Positions 18,642 through 28,400 of a stretch of DNA of 28,400 bases are shown here, piece by piece. This DNA is from a virus: IMG/VR virus record IMGVR_UViG_3300021197_000228, positions 1 to 28,400 of that record. The stretch is one strand, 5' to 3'. Position 1 is the first letter of the stretch; each line of letters opens with the position of its first letter. The position numbers were made by a program, and so were the translations under genes. Below the pieces are notes generated by a model, which saw only the letters and a list, made by a program, of their open reading frames with translations, was not told where the DNA came from and made no database searches.

Positions 18642-19321
18642 TATATTACTCGTACGATCACGTAGAATAATACAATAGCAACTGACGTACCCAACAGCGA
18701 CCCCAGATATTGGTTTATAAAAGGTGTACTGGGGGGAGGCTGCGGGACTGAGCTAGGGGAGCTTACACCCTCGCGTTCCGATTCCAGCCCTTCGCGTGCC
18801 TTCTCCTTAGCTGCTGTCCATGCGGCTTGCTTCAACATAGTCTCCTTAGCTTGTTCTTCTAAGGTGGTCTGCTTTACATCACCGAATCTTGTAGTCGTAC
18901 GCGCCTGTTCTTTAGCTTCTTTTCTAGCTGCACGCTGTTCCTTAGCCTTTATCCTAGCAGTGTACTTCTTAGCCGATGCTTTATTTCTAGCTACTATACC
19001 CTCGTACTCCTGTAAGGTTGCTATACGGTATACATCCGCAGCCACCTTATGTATGTAACCTTTACTTACACCACTTGAACTTATCCAATCCCGTAGTTCT
19101 CGCTTGTTCTTCGGTTTAGATAAGTCACTAGCGGGTATTAGTTTCCATATGTCGTTTAAGGTAGCGGGGTCTCCTATGCTACGCACTACATCGTACAACT
19201 TAAAAGCCCTACTCCCCTTTTTCTTAGGTTTTGGTGCTAACTTCTCTTCGGCATCCCAATCTTCGGCTTCGGTTAAAGTCTTCCGTATGTTCCTTAAATT
19301 TAATTGTTCATAACTCATCAT
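18641..19321 (-). CDS. Tail-anchored protein with winged-helix-like N-terminal region
   Basis: 226 residues. Residues ~38-105 look like a winged-helix domain (AFKLYDVVRSIG, then DIWKLIP, then SKGYIHKVAADVYRI). Residues ~110-180 are a highly charged Lys/Ala/Glu helix, likely coiled coil. A Ser/Pro-rich linker of ~20 residues leads to a single hydrophobic segment at the very C-terminus (LLGTSVAIVLFYVIVRVI), predicted to be a membrane anchor. No signal peptide is present. It would place a DNA-binding-like domain at the inner membrane, an odd arrangement next to DNA polymerase. ATG 19321 or the adjacent ATG 19318 could start it (ATGATGA overlap with the polymerase stop). Function is unknown; membrane tethering of replication is a guess. 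Confidence 0.7.
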   Translation of the reverse strand: MMSYEQLNLRNIRKTLTEAEDWDAEEKLAPKPKKKGSRAFKLYDVVRSIGDPATLNDIWKLIPASDLSKPKNKRELRDWISSSGVSKGYIHKVAADVYRIATLQEYEGIVARNKASAKKYTARIKAKEQRAARKEAKEQARTTTRFGDVKQTTLEEQAKETMLKQAAWTAAKEKAREGLESEREGVSSPSSVPQPPPSTPFINQYLGSLLGTSVAIVLFYVIVRVI

Positions 19322-21144
19322 TCACAGTCTCCGTATGATTTTGCTACACCGCTTTCACAATCAAGCGGTAGTCCTTCTGCCCACGTTGGCACATAGCGCA
19401 TACACCCCTCTATGTACGTCTGGGCTTCCTCTACTTCCTTCTCCGATACACATGCGACAATAGAGTCGTGTACCGTAAGTACCGGCGGGTACTTCTTCGC
19501 AATCAGTAGCATCTGCTCACCGATTATACATCTGGCGACAGCTTGACAGACGTTCTCTATCACCTTGCCACCATACAACCTAGTTCGGCCTTTGCGAGTC
19601 TGGTACGTGTACTCCACACCCTTCTCACCTTGTGCGCCTTTTAGATCCTCATAGCGCATGACCAACCCAGATGGTAACTTAATACCTGTAACTGATCCAA
19701 CAGCCCTCACTACACCGTTACCAAAATGCAACGAGTCACCCTTCGCTAGATGCGCTACCATGTGCTGGGCTTCACGCCATACGTGACCAATCTTCCAGTT
19801 AGCCTCACGGTAGATGTTGATGATACGCCTAGCTTCCTCGGCTGGTATAGCACGACCTAACGTCTTTAGCTGTTCTTGGAACCTTATGGCACCCATACCA
19901 TACCCCGCACCAAGAATAGTGGTCTTACCTACGAACCGCTGATCCTTTGTTACTTGGTCTTCAGGTATGTCGTAGATACGTGAAGCCATCTTGATATAAA
20001 CATCTTCCTTATCACGAAAGGCTTGAGTCAGATCATCTTGTCCTGCGAACCACGCCAGCACTCGTGCTTCAATCTGCGACGAATCACAGTCCACTAGCAT
20101 GTAGCCATCAGGTGCGACAATACTCTTCTTTAACTTCTTACCATCTGGCCCACGGCTGGGTAGGTTCTGAATGTTGATCTTGTCATCACCACCCCATCTG
20201 CCGGTATGTGCTGCGTAGTATTTAACTGGCACCGGCATAGTCCCACGCTTAGATATGTCTATGAACCGTTGGGTACGTGTTTCTTCTAGCGTGCTCTTCA
20301 ACCCAAGCCTAGCTGTAACAAGTAACTGTACCCGACTGTCTTCGTGCTGCTGCAATGCCTTGAACGCCTCATCGGTCTTGGCGAATGCGAACGTCTCCTT
20401 GCCTGTAGTAAGGCTGGTCTTCATCGGAGGTTCTACTCCCAAGCTCTTCAGCATCTCAGCGAACTTGGGGTTACTCATCAGCTCTTTCTTATCCTCTACA
20501 CCACTATCAGATAACAACTTATCCTTAGCTTTCTTGGTGTCGTATAAGTGATCTTCAAGTAAGTCAGTGTCTAGCTCTAGCAAGGGGTGTATGAACATAC
20601 GTAGAGTGCGGTCAATCAGCTTTAGTTCCTGCTTCGGGAACCCCCTGCCCATTAGCCCAAACAGCTTATAGGTTAGCTCTACGTCATTGATGCAGTAGTC
20701 GCCGTACCTATCTAACTCTTCATCAGTGAAGTCCAATCGGCGTTTAGCTACCGCGTTTAGTATTTCGTCCCCTTTTTTGCCCACCCCATATCTATCAGCA
20801 AGTGCCGCAAGGCTACCACCAACCTCGACACCGTGAAGAGCACGAGCGATACACAAAGTATCAGCCCAGACGCGAGGCTTAACACCAAAGAGCCAAGACA
20901 GAATAGCGCCGTCAAACATAGTGTTGTGAGCCAGAACCATGCTGCTCTCCCAATCGAATCCATCCAAGTACCCCTGTAGTTCGTTATGTGTGCCAGATGC
21001 CCATTCGGTAGGGCCGTTGTTTACTTTTACTCCTACGCCCACCACCTCAAATCTAGGGTCGCGTACATACTCCTCTGTGGTTAACTTCCTAAGTGAAAAG
21101 TCCTTGTCGTAGTAGGTCTCAAAGTCCAGTGTTATCAAATCCAT
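19318..21144 (-). CDS. Family A DNA polymerase with 3'-5' exonuclease domain
   Basis: 608 residues, close to the usual size of short phage PolA-type enzymes without a 5' nuclease. The exonuclease domain shows Asp7 and Glu9 (DFETYYD), NTMFDGAIL and YCINDVELTYKL. In the polymerase domain, motif A is DCDSSQIEARVLA with catalytic Asp354, motif B is RFVGKTTILGAGYGMG, and motif C is VHDS with Asp560. All expected catalytic residues are present, so it should be an active, proofreading replicative polymerase of the phage. It overlaps the upstream 88-residue gene by 10 nt and the downstream tail-anchored gene at ATGATGA. Confidence 0.95.
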   Translation of the reverse strand: MDLITLDFETYYDKDFSLRKLTTEEYVRDPRFEVVGVGVKVNNGPTEWASGTHNELQGYLDGFDWESSMVLAHNTMFDGAILSWLFGVKPRVWADTLCIARALHGVEVGGSLAALADRYGVGKKGDEILNAVAKRRLDFTDEELDRYGDYCINDVELTYKLFGLMGRGFPKQELKLIDRTLRMFIHPLLELDTDLLEDHLYDTKKAKDKLLSDSGVEDKKELMSNPKFAEMLKSLGVEPPMKTSLTTGKETFAFAKTDEAFKALQQHEDSRVQLLVTARLGLKSTLEETRTQRFIDISKRGTMPVPVKYYAAHTGRWGGDDKINIQNLPSRGPDGKKLKKSIVAPDGYMLVDCDSSQIEARVLAWFAGQDDLTQAFRDKEDVYIKMASRIYDIPEDQVTKDQRFVGKTTILGAGYGMGAIRFQEQLKTLGRAIPAEEARRIINIYREANWKIGHVWREAQHMVAHLAKGDSLHFGNGVVRAVGSVTGIKLPSGLVMRYEDLKGAQGEKGVEYTYQTRKGRTRLYGGKVIENVCQAVARCIIGEQMLLIAKKYPPVLTVHDSIVACVSEKEVEEAQTYIEGCMRYVPTWAEGLPLDCESGVAKSYGDCE

Positions 21145-24100
21145 GACTCGCCGTCCTTCTCGGTTAGCCAGATGCGGTAGTTACCGTCATTGGTTATCTT
21201 ACGGCTTGTGATGTTCCAGCCATTACGTCTGGCAGTCATACGAATGGCGCGTACCTTGTGTCCGTACGGATCAACCAGAACAAATGAGTCACCCAAATTC
21301 ATACGAGATAACGTGTCCTCGTACACGCGTTGGTTGTTGTACTGCTTATCAAACAACAGTACGCCCGTCTCTATTACTAACTCATCAAGCCCCTCATCCA
21401 TTGTCAGGCTCCCGCTGCTTGATGCTCTTGATCTCAATGAATCGTTGCTGGGGTATACGTAACACTATGCCTTCACCGTCTTCAGCGGCAAACCCAGCTT
21501 GCTCTTCGTTCTTGGCTTCCAGTAGCACGCGGGTCTCTATGATCGTCTGGAATGTAACTTCAAACTTCGGCATATCAACCCCCTAACCGTTTGATTTCAG
21601 CATCAATATAGAATCTGATCTTCTTGGCATCACGTAGCTCATCAGAGTGTGATGACTCGCCATAGCGATACGCCGCTCGGAAGATCTCACCGATCTGTGC
21701 GTTCATATCCTTGTGGGATATAAGGTCTTGCAATTCAGCCGCACCATCAGGTAACTCGTAGTAGCTGGCAGTGCTGCCGTCACTAGTACCTACCAACTGC
21801 TGTGTTTTATGTACCAGTGGTGATTCAGCCTCCAGCGTAGCGGGTTCCTTGTAACGTGTTACCGTGCCGTCAGAGCGTTGTTCTTCTAACTCGTACTCAC
21901 GAATCATCTTAGACGCATAGCTTGGGCTTACGTCACAGGTTTGAACTATCGCGGCTTTGGTAGCAGGCCAGTTCGCTGCTATGTAATTCAATACCAACTC
22001 ACGTTTCACTGCTGGTCTAGCCATTCTCGGTCTCCTTAAAAATCAAATTCCATTTGGCGTGGGTCATTGCCCTTGCCGGTTAAATAGAACAGCACATCGT
22101 CTATGTTGTTCTCGTTCACGACTAACGAAATCCCTTTCGCTTCGTCAATGTCCTTCAGGTTCTTATCCTGCAATGGGGTGGTCTTACCCTTACCCGCCTT
22201 GCACTCAATACCAAAGAACTTACCCTCGTAGCACCCGACAATATCCGGTACGCCACTCTTACCGTAGCCGCCTGTAGCGGGGTAGAAGTAGTAAGCACTT
22301 AACGTCTTCAGTACATCAGCTACTTTCTTCTTCACTTTTGACTCTGGCGTTGCTGCCATCCTTAGTCTCCTTGAGTAGTTTAGTAACACTGGTTGTGAGC
22401 TTTTTAATCTCACGTTGATTGCTTTCAATAGCCTTACCCAAGAACGCAAAGTCTTGGCATAGGTCATCAGTAGCACGAGTCAGGGTAGATATAGACTTAA
22501 TGCTGTCCATCATCTCCTGCATCGTATCGTCATCAATTTCCATCTCTAGCGTTATCTTCGCCATACATTCTCCTAGGGAACAGGCTTCACTGTTACATGT
22601 AAACCCAAAAACTCTTATCGCTTATCCGCAAACCTACACCCTCGACTTCAGGTTGTTGTGGATCTAATATGTTTAGAACCATCAACTTTTCCTTCAGATC
22701 AGCCGGTAGGTTTTCCATACCATGATAGTATTTATCTTTATATGGTGAGTCAATACATTCTGTACCCAGACATGTTACATCCCACACATCTTTATCAGGG
22801 TTTACCTTAACGTGGTATACACACCCTTTATGAGTTAACTTGTTACCACTACCTAATGTAGAGGCGATGCTCTCGACCATACGTAGGTCATATGGACGCT
22901 GGCCCTTGGCATAAGGCTTAACAAACATAGAACATATCCTCATCGGCTTTCATGCCTACACCACTTACGTAGTCGCCCACGGTTGCCATGTTCAGCACAC
23001 TGATCTTACCTACAAGCTCGTCGTAACCTTCTTGTGGAGATCTCTCGTAGTGACGTACAAGTTGCATATCAGTCTGAACCATAGAATACATAACGCTGTG
23101 AATATGTATTGTGTCTAAATACTGCTGCCCATGATGATCCTGACCCACGTAGACAAACGTAGGTGACATACCAATACCATTTAGGTCGTTAAGCTCTTTG
23201 TCGTACCTAAAAAAGTCTTCCACGCTGGTTCTTACACTTATGTCAGGTATGCTATCGCGCATACCCCTAAGCATTGGAAGTACAATAGAGTCTCGTTCTA
23301 ACCCAAGGTTCTTTAACTCTGTGACCGCCTTCTGCCCCACCGACTGTATTAGCTCCCCCCGCCCAGTAGTGTATGGGTCTGCATGTACAGTTGCCAACTC
23401 GTGAACAGTCCACGCTTGTAGTGCAGCCGCAGCTTTCTTCACGGCAGTGTTTAAGTTCTTACTCCAGTGCATAAAATGTTCGGCATTAGATGAAGAGTAT
23501 CTCTCGTTACTTATGCAGCGGCTTCTGACTCTATAGTTACCATCGTGTACAGAGATAAGACCTCGTGTAAACTTCTCATGTGGATAGTAAACGTGTACGC
23601 TGTTCTGCCCTCGACCTGCGAACTTAACACCACGCATTTTCTTACTAAGTGCTTTCTTAAACTCTGCTAGAGGAAAGATTACTGGCGGTTCCCCGTAGCC
23701 CTCTACTTCCTTAACCGTAACTTGAAACATTTGATTAGGTTGTCTTATGTATTGCATGTCATTTCCCTTTTGTTGTAGTAATTAAACCGCACGCACGATT
23801 AGCCCATGTGTTGAACTGTGCGCGTACTTTCTTAGCGTCCTCTGGTGTAGTAACGTGTTTCATATCAGATCGTAACATAAACATAGCCAGTAGTGGTAGG
23901 CGTAGCTGATGGTCGTCTGTCGTTAGTATACGTTGTACCTCGTCACCGTTGTAGGTTGTGTTACTGCTGTATGCCCAACCCTCTATCACGTTACCCTCAC
24001 GTAACGCATCCTTAGTCCTACGTATGTACTCCCAATCATCTATAGGAACCATCGGCCCTACGGCACACGCCCACTGCCAGAACTTATCAAGGTGTGGCTT

Positions 24101-27100
24101 GAGTTCTTTCTTACGTTCCTTGTTAACACGGTGCTTGGGATGCACTACCTTGAACTCAGGACTGATTAGCACCCAATCGCTGAAGGTAAGGTCAGTTATG
24201 GAATAGATAGGGTCAGGCACATGCGCTGTGCGTGCGAATGTCAAAAACTTCTGATCGTCCTCACGCTGGTAGTGTTCAGTACAGCTATTGTTTCGGCTTA
24301 TCCAGTAGTCCCACTGCGCTGCCTCAACTGACTTACTCTTGGGTAGGTAATACTTTTGGCTAGAGAACGAGTCATTGGCTACCACGTATTGCTTACCGTT
24401 ATCTATTCTAAATTTAAGCCCCGCAGGTAAGAAGTCGTGTAGAAAACCGTAACGTGCGTTATGTGCACCATCACCTGACCCATTGCGTACCTTGACCGTT
24501 TCTAGGTATGAGCCATCCGGCTGCGGCTGTACTTCCCACACAATAGGTGACAAGTTATGTGTATCTACAATCGACGTAGGCATTGGATCGCGCCCAGCGT
24601 AGGTGCGAGTAAAGATCGGATCACCCTCGCCACCATCGCACAGTGCATAGCATGTATCTGATAACTTCCTAATATGTTCCCACTTACGACTACGCTTACG
24701 CCCAGCCGGTCTTAGGTTGTCCTCTAGCTTGTGGTGCTTGCTTACCATAGGCTTGGTATTGTCGTATCTTCGCTCAACGTGCCAAAACGAATCTAGCTTT
24801 TGGTTCCATCCTTGCATGTCGATCTCCTTACATCTTACTCGTTTGGATGTGTACTACCTTGCCGGTATCGGGTGTCGCACTCTTGTTGTCTAGTACACAC
24901 CACAGTGTCGGACATACCCACTTACCCCAGTCACCGAACAAGTAACCGTCTGTCAGTATGATGGCTGCTTGCGGACTGATCTTGTGCTCGTCCATGTAAG
25001 CTGTCACACACTCAACATCCGTACCACCACCTCCCCGGACTTTTGTAGATTTGACCAGTGTGTCTAACTGGTTAAGCTCGTACACCTCATCACCCACAAC
25101 CTCGTGGCCCCAGTACAGTACACGTACCTTATCAGGCTTGACTGTCGTGCAGATGGACTGCACCTCGGATAAGAACAATGCCACTGCTGTGTCACTGATA
25201 GACCCTGACGTATCAATGGCGAGTACAAGCTCGTCGATGCGCTCGGTAATACCACTGGGCATGTATATATCAGCACCAATGTATCTGCGGTTGGGACGCT
25301 TCCATGTTGAGTAGTCACTGCCAGTGCATGTGGTCTGAACGAACTCACGTAGTACCTCACGCCAATCGACCTGCGGTTGCACAAGCTCATCTAAGTTGCG
25401 GTTACCGTTACTGCCTAGCTTGCCAGCCGTCATGCTGCCCTGACGTATGTTTATGTCGATGTCTTTCTCAAGCTCTTTCTTCTCTTCATCGGATAACCCG
25501 TTAGCACCTTCCCAATCATGCTCGTCGAAGCCTTGACCTCCACCTTTGCCTCGACCTTTGCCTCGACCTTTGCCTTGACCTTCACCGTCACCCTCACCGT
25601 CACCCTCACCGTCACCCTCACCTTTAGGCCCGTCACCCCCACCATTACCACCATTACCTCCTTTACCGTCATCGTTGCCATCGTCAAGAATGCTGAAGAT
25701 CTTGGCAGTGTCCATCCAGCCGTTACTCTCGCGGAACTTCTCATCAAACAGACCCATGTACTTACCGTCTGCATCGCGTGGCATAGTGGCGAAGTCATCG
25801 TCCTTGTTCTCATCGACCAGCTTGCCGTTGATGTTGTAGTCACATGCTTGGTTAGCTATGCCGTGGTTCTTGTCGTGTAAGTGCTTCCACGTAGTCAGGT
25901 GCCGGTACATCTTGTGGTAACACTCGTGCAGCATAACGAACCGTAGCTCTGCATCAGTCAGGCTATCGACAAACGCCCGACCATATAACTCGTCACGCCC
26001 GTTGGTACATGCTGTAGGTATGTCATCGCTGACAGTCTTGTTACCGATAGACAGCACACCAGCCAGTGGCATGTATCGGTCTTTGCTTGTGATAGCCACG
26101 TATGCCTTGGCGATACGCTGCTCGGCTGTTAGTTGTTGGTTTAGTGCTAACATGTTATCTCCTTATACCTTGTCCGCTGCGAACATATAGTTGTTGTCCA
26201 TAGCCCACTGAGTGAACTGCTTGTTCTGCATAACAAGTGACTGCTTGTCCTTGCTGTACTTGGAAGATCGAACGCCATTGGCGAACAGACCTTGTGCTTC
26301 TGTGTCTAGCCGCTGCATGTAAGTCATCCACGCATCGACCCACTCACGGTCAATCGAAGTCAGTGAACGGAACACCACCATGCAAGTAGCTGACGCTGAC
26401 GTTGGCACCTTGGCGTTGTCTGGATCTTTCTTGATTGACTCCAGTGTGGGTAGCTGGTCAGCCAGCTTGAGGAATGACATGAAGTCCATAGCTGCCCTAG
26501 CACCGATAGTACCGATGAGTGCTGCTGTTAACGTGTCATCGTCAAGACCACCACGGTTCTGCAAGATGTCACTCGCTGCATGTAGTGAACGTGGTGTACA
26601 GAACGCTGTGCGATCAACGGCTTGTGGGTGAAAGATGTATGGGTTGTCATCTGGATTCGGTACATCGCGGAAGTCCTGCATGGTCTGCGGGTTGTCCTTG
26701 ACCCAGCCAAGTATTGAGTGATCGACACCGTTGCTGATACCCCACTCGACCCACTCCATAGCGGTAGGCTTGGCAGTCTCTACAACAGTGATGCGGTTAC
26801 GGGCATGTGCTGGTAACAAGTCACCTACACCCTCGCTGCCGAAGTTGGTTGTAGCAAACATGAGTGAGTCCTTGTGCAGTGTGTAGCTGCCGATCTTGCC
26901 CTCAAGTATCAAACGCAGTAGTGCATTCTTGACTGCGGGGTTGGCCTTACCGAACTCGTCGATCATTAGAATAATCGGCTCGTCGATGTGAGCACCTAGC
27001 TCCTCGTTGGTTGCGTATGTGACATACGGCACATCCTGATTGACCTTGATGTTGGGCAGCGTGATGTCACCCAAGTCCTTGGTCGTGCAGTCGAAGTAAC

Positions 27101-28400
27101 AGGGTATGTGATTCGACAGGTCAGGGTCGGCGGCGAGTGTGTTGAGTAGGGATGACTTACCCGTACCCATATGGCCTTGGAGTAGAACTGTGCGATGGCG
27201 ACCTACTGCTTTGATTAGCGCACCGGCTTGGTCAAGGTTTAGTGCGTACATGTTTTGTGCGTAGCTCATGGCTATCTCCTGATTTTGGTTTAGTGTTACC
27301 GGTCAGTGACCGGTAAAGTTTTTAGTAGTTGGTTGTAGTTGGTAGTACCACGTTATTATACATGGTATTACGTGTTATGTCCAGCGACCCTAGAAGCCTA
27401 GGGAGGGGAGGTTGTCAATGATGTCTTTGACCTCGGCTGCTTTGTCGATACGTAACGTCTCACTGCTTTTGATTACGTCAGTGTTCATGCCGTATAACAT
27501 GTTCTCCAGTCGATCAGCGGTAGCCATCATCTGCGTGTCACCCGTCAGGTTGTAGTCACGCAACATACCGATCATGTCCAGTGACGTTTGGAATACACTC
27601 TCAGACATCCTGCCGTACACCTGCTCACCCTTGGCGTTAGTCTCACCGACCTTGGGGGATAGGTTACTTAGCAGTGTGGTTAAGTTGTCATGTACTCGCT
27701 TCCACAGATCACCCATCGCGCCTTGTACAAACTCGTTGTGGTGTGCCTCGTACTGCTGCTTGATAATCTCCTGTGCCTCGGTTGCTATGTCTAGTCGGAA
27801 GTCACCTGCCTCTGCTAGAGGGGACATGATGCACCTCCACCCAAACTTCTTACGTAGTTCACTAGCGGGTGGGTAGTCTCTGTCGTTGAACAAAGTACCA
27901 AGTTTTTGCGCCTCTGCCTGACGCTTGGATACATCGAACTCGTAGTCTGCCATGAAGTCATTCACTAGCACCCAGTATTCCTGCTCGGCCTCACTCATCC
28001 TCTGGACGTACTCAAACTGTCTGTTTGTGGGTAACAAACGCTGACCCAGATCAGACCACGGTAGCGTTAGCTCGTAGTGTATTTGGTTGCGTTTGTTGGC
28101 CCCATGCTTGCGGATGTCGGATAGTTTGGTAGAACTCATTATGTCCTTACTGCCTGTGACAGAATCCTCCGCCGCTCCTGTACCGTTAGCGATTGCCTTG
28201 GTAGCGGCCTTGTCTTTCTTGACTGTACCCCAGCATGAGAACCCGAACTCGACCAGCATAGCTGCTGAACTGATGCTCGGTACGTTGTTTGGGTTGATGA
28301 TAGGTGTCGCTGCCAGTTGTTGAATGCTTCTTGCTTGTTCCATGAGGAACCTCCTGATTTTGGTTTTGGTTTACCGGTCAGTGACCGGTAGGTTTTGGTT

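Overview
The window is part of a tailed double-stranded DNA phage genome (lytic-type gene content, or a prophage of that type). It has phage structural genes on one strand and a phage replication and recombination module on the other. There is no ribosomal RNA, tRNA, host metabolism gene, integrase or terminase. The host cannot be read from the sequence. Several structural proteins have the low-complexity style I associate with uncultured marine phages, but that is recollection and not a search result.

Layout. Positions 1-9716 are read rightward: the end of one gene, a protein with five exact-length 18-residue repeats, a Gly/Pro-rich protein, and a 2219-residue protein with an HEMAH zinc-peptidase motif. 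Positions 9717-9896 form the convergent intergenic region. It holds a terminator for the leftward transcripts and a 60-bp block in which CAT recurs every 10 bp. Everything from 9897 to 28343 is read leftward as closely packed, often overlapping genes (ATGA, GTGA, TAATG and TAGTG junctions), so it is probably one or a few polycistronic units.

The leftward block, in order of transcription (right to left), begins with a DUF3150-like protein, a MoxR-type AAA+ ATPase and a DUF2201 metallopeptidase/VWA protein. Two large unknowns and small accessory proteins follow. Next come a VRR-NUC nuclease, a winged-helix/DUF3310-like protein, family A DNA polymerase, a tail-anchored protein, a zinc-ribbon protein, a Cas4/RecB-like nuclease and a basic HNH-like protein. 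The block ends with a SNF2-type helicase, a conserved phage protein, a small HTH protein, a Cys-cluster protein, an SSB-like protein, a PrimPol-DUF927 primase-helicase, an HTH protein and a small unknown. Polymerase, primase-helicase, SSB-like protein, SNF2 helicase and nucleases together could form a phage replisome and recombination set.

The most unusual part is the 270-nt gap at 17067-17335, upstream of the SNF2 helicase gene. On the minus strand it carries three tandem copies of a ~68-nt element. Differences among the copies preserve base pairing: one compensatory pair change, and U-A/U-G exchanges at three further positions. Together they support a three-way junction with an H-type pseudoknot. 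An intrinsic terminator follows, and it can refold into a hairpin that hides the helicase ribosome binding site. This looks like an undescribed tandem riboswitch-like or decoy RNA. A second regulatory signal is a perfect 19-nt palindrome in near-identical leaders of the MoxR and DUF3150-like genes. The MoxR copy lies downstream of a strong sigma70-type promoter.
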